Assembly (NCBI RefSeq): GCF_004770895.1
Contig: NZ_RQHS01000024.1
Location: 97,294 to 161,293 of the forward strand
Reading direction: 5' to 3'
Length of the DNA: 64,000 nt
Source: Leptospira dzoumogneensis
GTDB lineage: Bacteria > Spirochaetota > Leptospiria > Leptospirales > Leptospiraceae
The position numbers and the translations under genes are program-made. Every line of letters begins with the position of its first letter. The first letter of the stretch is position 1. Below, piece after piece: positions 62,754-64,000 of this stretch. The notes under the pieces were generated by a model that was not told where the DNA came from, searched no databases, and was given only the letters and a program-made list of their open reading frames with translations.

Positions 62754-63158
62754 TTATAATACTCGAGGCGAGCGGGAAACACATTGCGGTAAAACGAATC
62801 TCGCTTCTAAGTAAGCCAACGCTACTAGATAAATCCCTTCAAGCAATAGAAGTGCGGTCCCGATATAGGTCGCACTTTCTTGTAATCTCCATGCTTGTGT
62901 AAAACATTGCAAACCCCAAAGTGAATTTGCTATGATCAATATGAAAACAAATACACGATGAAGATTTCCCTTTCTGAATAGTAATAGAAGAATTCCGGAA
63001 TAAGAACCGTATATCAAATTCGCAGAACCTTCAATGAGAGTGAAACTTTCCTGCCAGCCGGTCAAGTTTGAAACAAGGGAGGAAAAAAGTAGGATGAATA
63101 CTCCTACGATTAATGCACCACTAGAGTCGAGTGTAAGAAGAAATCGAGCCTGTTTCAT
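62754..63158 (-). CDS. Four-helix membrane protein, unknown
   Basis: 134 residues with four predicted helices (GALIVGVFILLFSSLVSNLT, NLIYGSYSGILLLLF, VFVFILIIANSLWGLQCF, TALLLLEGIYLVALAYLE) and a short basic tail. No family recognised. It overlaps the upstream gene by four bases, so the pair is probably one transport or sensing unit. Confidence 0.65.
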   Translation of the reverse strand: MKQARFLLTLDSSGALIVGVFILLFSSLVSNLTGWQESFTLIEGSANLIYGSYSGILLLLFRKGNLHRVFVFILIIANSLWGLQCFTQAWRLQESATYIGTALLLLEGIYLVALAYLEARFVLPQCVSRSPRVL

Positions 63159-63550
63159 TTATAAAATAGTAATAGAACGAACATTAAAACTTGGATCGTA
63201 ATTAGAGAAGATATAGATTCAAAGATCCATAATTTCAAATGTTTGCCCTTCCAGATCACATCGATAGAGCTGGATGTAAATATAAATCCGAACCATAGAA
63301 TAAAAGCGATAGATTGTCCATGAGCTTTATTTTGCAGGCTCATATATTGTAGGATCAATGAGATGGAAAATGCAGTAGCTACAAAAACACAGAAGTTCAA
63401 AAATATTCGGATCCCAAGATTCTTCTTCTCTTCTTGAGTAGGTAGATTCAGAAATTTTGAAAGACCGAAATAAAGGGGGCCACTAAAAATAAAGGCGCAG
63501 ATAAATCCGGCTACTCCAGCAACAATAGGTGCTACGATACTTTCTATCAT
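63155..63550 (-). CDS. DUF1761-like membrane protein
   Basis: 131 residues with four transmembrane helices. The opening helix with GFICAFIFSGPLYFGLSKFL, a Trp/Gly-containing third helix (IAFILWFGFIFTSSSIDVIW) and a final hydrophobic helix match the DUF1761 pattern loosely. Function unknown. It is upstream of and overlapping with the gene at 62754-63158. Confidence 0.6.
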   Translation of the reverse strand: MIESIVAPIVAGVAGFICAFIFSGPLYFGLSKFLNLPTQEEKKNLGIRIFLNFCVFVATAFSISLILQYMSLQNKAHGQSIAFILWFGFIFTSSSIDVIWKGKHLKLWIFESISSLITIQVLMFVLLLFYK

Positions 63551-63637
63551 GAAATCTCTCCCAACGAAACCGACTGAGGCAAATATTCATTCATCTTTGC
63601 ATTTTAAAGTAAACAAATTTCCGAATATTGATTCGGA

Positions 63638-63653
63638 TGTTGGAACTCCTACA
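63638..63653. repeat. Palindromic intergenic repeat, copy 5
   Basis: TGTTGGAACTCCTACA, same as the copy at 4880-4895 and one base from the perfect palindrome. Confidence 0.8.
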
Positions 63654-63716
63654 TAGAAGCAGCGAGAAATTTTTCTCGCAAAAGGGAGTGAAATGTGATA
63701 TGGCGGACCTTCGTGG

Positions 63717-63876
63717 TACCGCCGCACTGGCCCCCTTCGCAGCGACTATAGGAGCGAGAAGACGACCGCGCAGCGAGTCGGTGACCTCGAAAATCGAGGT
63801 CAAACGAGACTGAAGATGAAACCAAAGCGATCAGACGAGATCGAAATATTTGTTGTGTACCGCCGCACCGGCCCCC
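63717..63876. repeat. Direct repeat pair plus hairpin
   Basis: The block TACCGCCGCACTGGCCCCC near 63717 recurs with one difference near 63858. Between them TGACCTCGA-AAA-TCGAGGTCA (63782-63802) is a perfect nine-base-pair inverted repeat. Confidence 0.6.
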
Positions 63877-63900
63877 ACCCAGAGTAGGTGAAAAACCTGG

Positions 63901-63945
63901 GACATAGGTAACAGTTTAAACCAGAGACATGGGTTACACTTTTAA
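63901..63945. repeat. Tandem 20-base repeat, possible insertion-sequence end
   Basis: GACATAGGTAACAGTTTAAA (63901-63920) and GACATGGGTTACACTTTTAA (63926-63945) agree at 16 of 20 positions with a 25-base period. Repeats of this kind flank transposase genes in some IS families. Confidence 0.45.
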
Positions 63946-64000
63946 TATCCTAGATACCTTTTTCTTACGTTCATTGAATATTCCTATTTTAACGAAGCTA

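Larger units (their letters stand above)
63551..64000. other. Intergenic region with repeats at the right edge, no supported gene
   Basis: The only open frames are short and lie across GC-rich repeat sequence. It contains the 16-base palindrome (63638-63653), a hairpin (63782-63802), a directly repeated block TACCGCCGCAC(T/C)GGCCCCC (about 63717-63735 and 63858-63876), and two 20-base imperfect direct repeats (63901-63945). Confidence 0.7.

Noticed and set aside
63628..63813. A 61-codon plus-strand frame
   Set aside because: It lies across the palindrome and GC-rich repeat sequence, has no ribosome site and no domain-like composition.
1..64000. CRISPR arrays, rRNA or tRNA genes, prophage structural genes
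   Set aside because: No regularly spaced repeats, cloverleaf-like sequence, rRNA stretches or capsid/tail/terminase-like proteins were seen anywhere in the window.

Overview
The window looks like a chromosomal segment of a Leptospira species. This is judged from protein content, not from a database search. The supporting signs are: a SiaB/SiaC-type partner-switching module, spirochaete-style lipoproteins with a Cys after a loose lipobox, frequent TTG starts, dense four-base-overlap operons, an intergenic palindrome family (TGTAGGAACTCCTACA), and a moderate GC content that fits the higher-GC (intermediate or saprophytic) leptospires better than L. interrogans. No rRNA, tRNA or CRISPR was seen.

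1-12.6 kb: a partial TPR/NHL-propeller/vWA-like exported protein runs off the left edge. It is followed by an HDAC-family deacetylase, a DUF4015 glycoside-hydrolase-like protein, an exported TPR protein, an MFS transporter translationally coupled to the methionine-salvage enzyme MtnC, a monoacylglycerol-lipase-like hydrolase, an unknown exported protein, an EEP-family hydrolase and a VOC protein. Intergenic gaps here hold palindromic and GC-rich interspersed repeats.

12.7-28.5 kb: the most distinctive region. A minus-strand signalling operon encodes a 1792-residue Ser/Thr kinase-AAA ATPase-GAF-PP2C phosphatase, a SiaB-type kinase, a SiaC-type phosphoprotein (DUF1987) and a GAF-class III adenylate cyclase. 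It resembles Pseudomonas siaABCD, with the phosphatase embedded in a giant sensor and the diguanylate cyclase replaced by an adenylate cyclase. Acyl-chain enzymes follow: KAS III, a fused CoA-transferase, two hotdog proteins (one fused to a 23S-IVP-type four-helix bundle), an SDR and a FabF-like KAS. A second phosphatase/SiaB-like kinase pair lies among them.

28.8-42.5 kb: a lipoprotein; an overlapping operon for a minimal ABC transporter, ROK kinase, HIT protein and LPG-synthase-type membrane protein; a TPR/Mrr-like protein; a TolC plus adaptor efflux pair without its RND pump; a Phd/VapC toxin-antitoxin module; LexA; and a lipoprotein-CtpA-TsaD-PssA operon.

42.5-46.7 kb: a small AT-rich accessory islet with a decayed DUF433/DUF5615 toxin-antitoxin pair and two unknown membrane proteins, followed by two outer-membrane-type proteins and a small unknown protein.

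46.7-64 kb: RadC, a Wzm/Wzt O-antigen exporter with Ugd, a thioredoxin-TPR protein, HisE, a cytochrome c maturation block (CcmE-CcmF-CcmH-CcmI-like) with unusual cysteine motifs, then housekeeping and metabolic genes. The right edge holds repeats and a possible insertion-sequence end.
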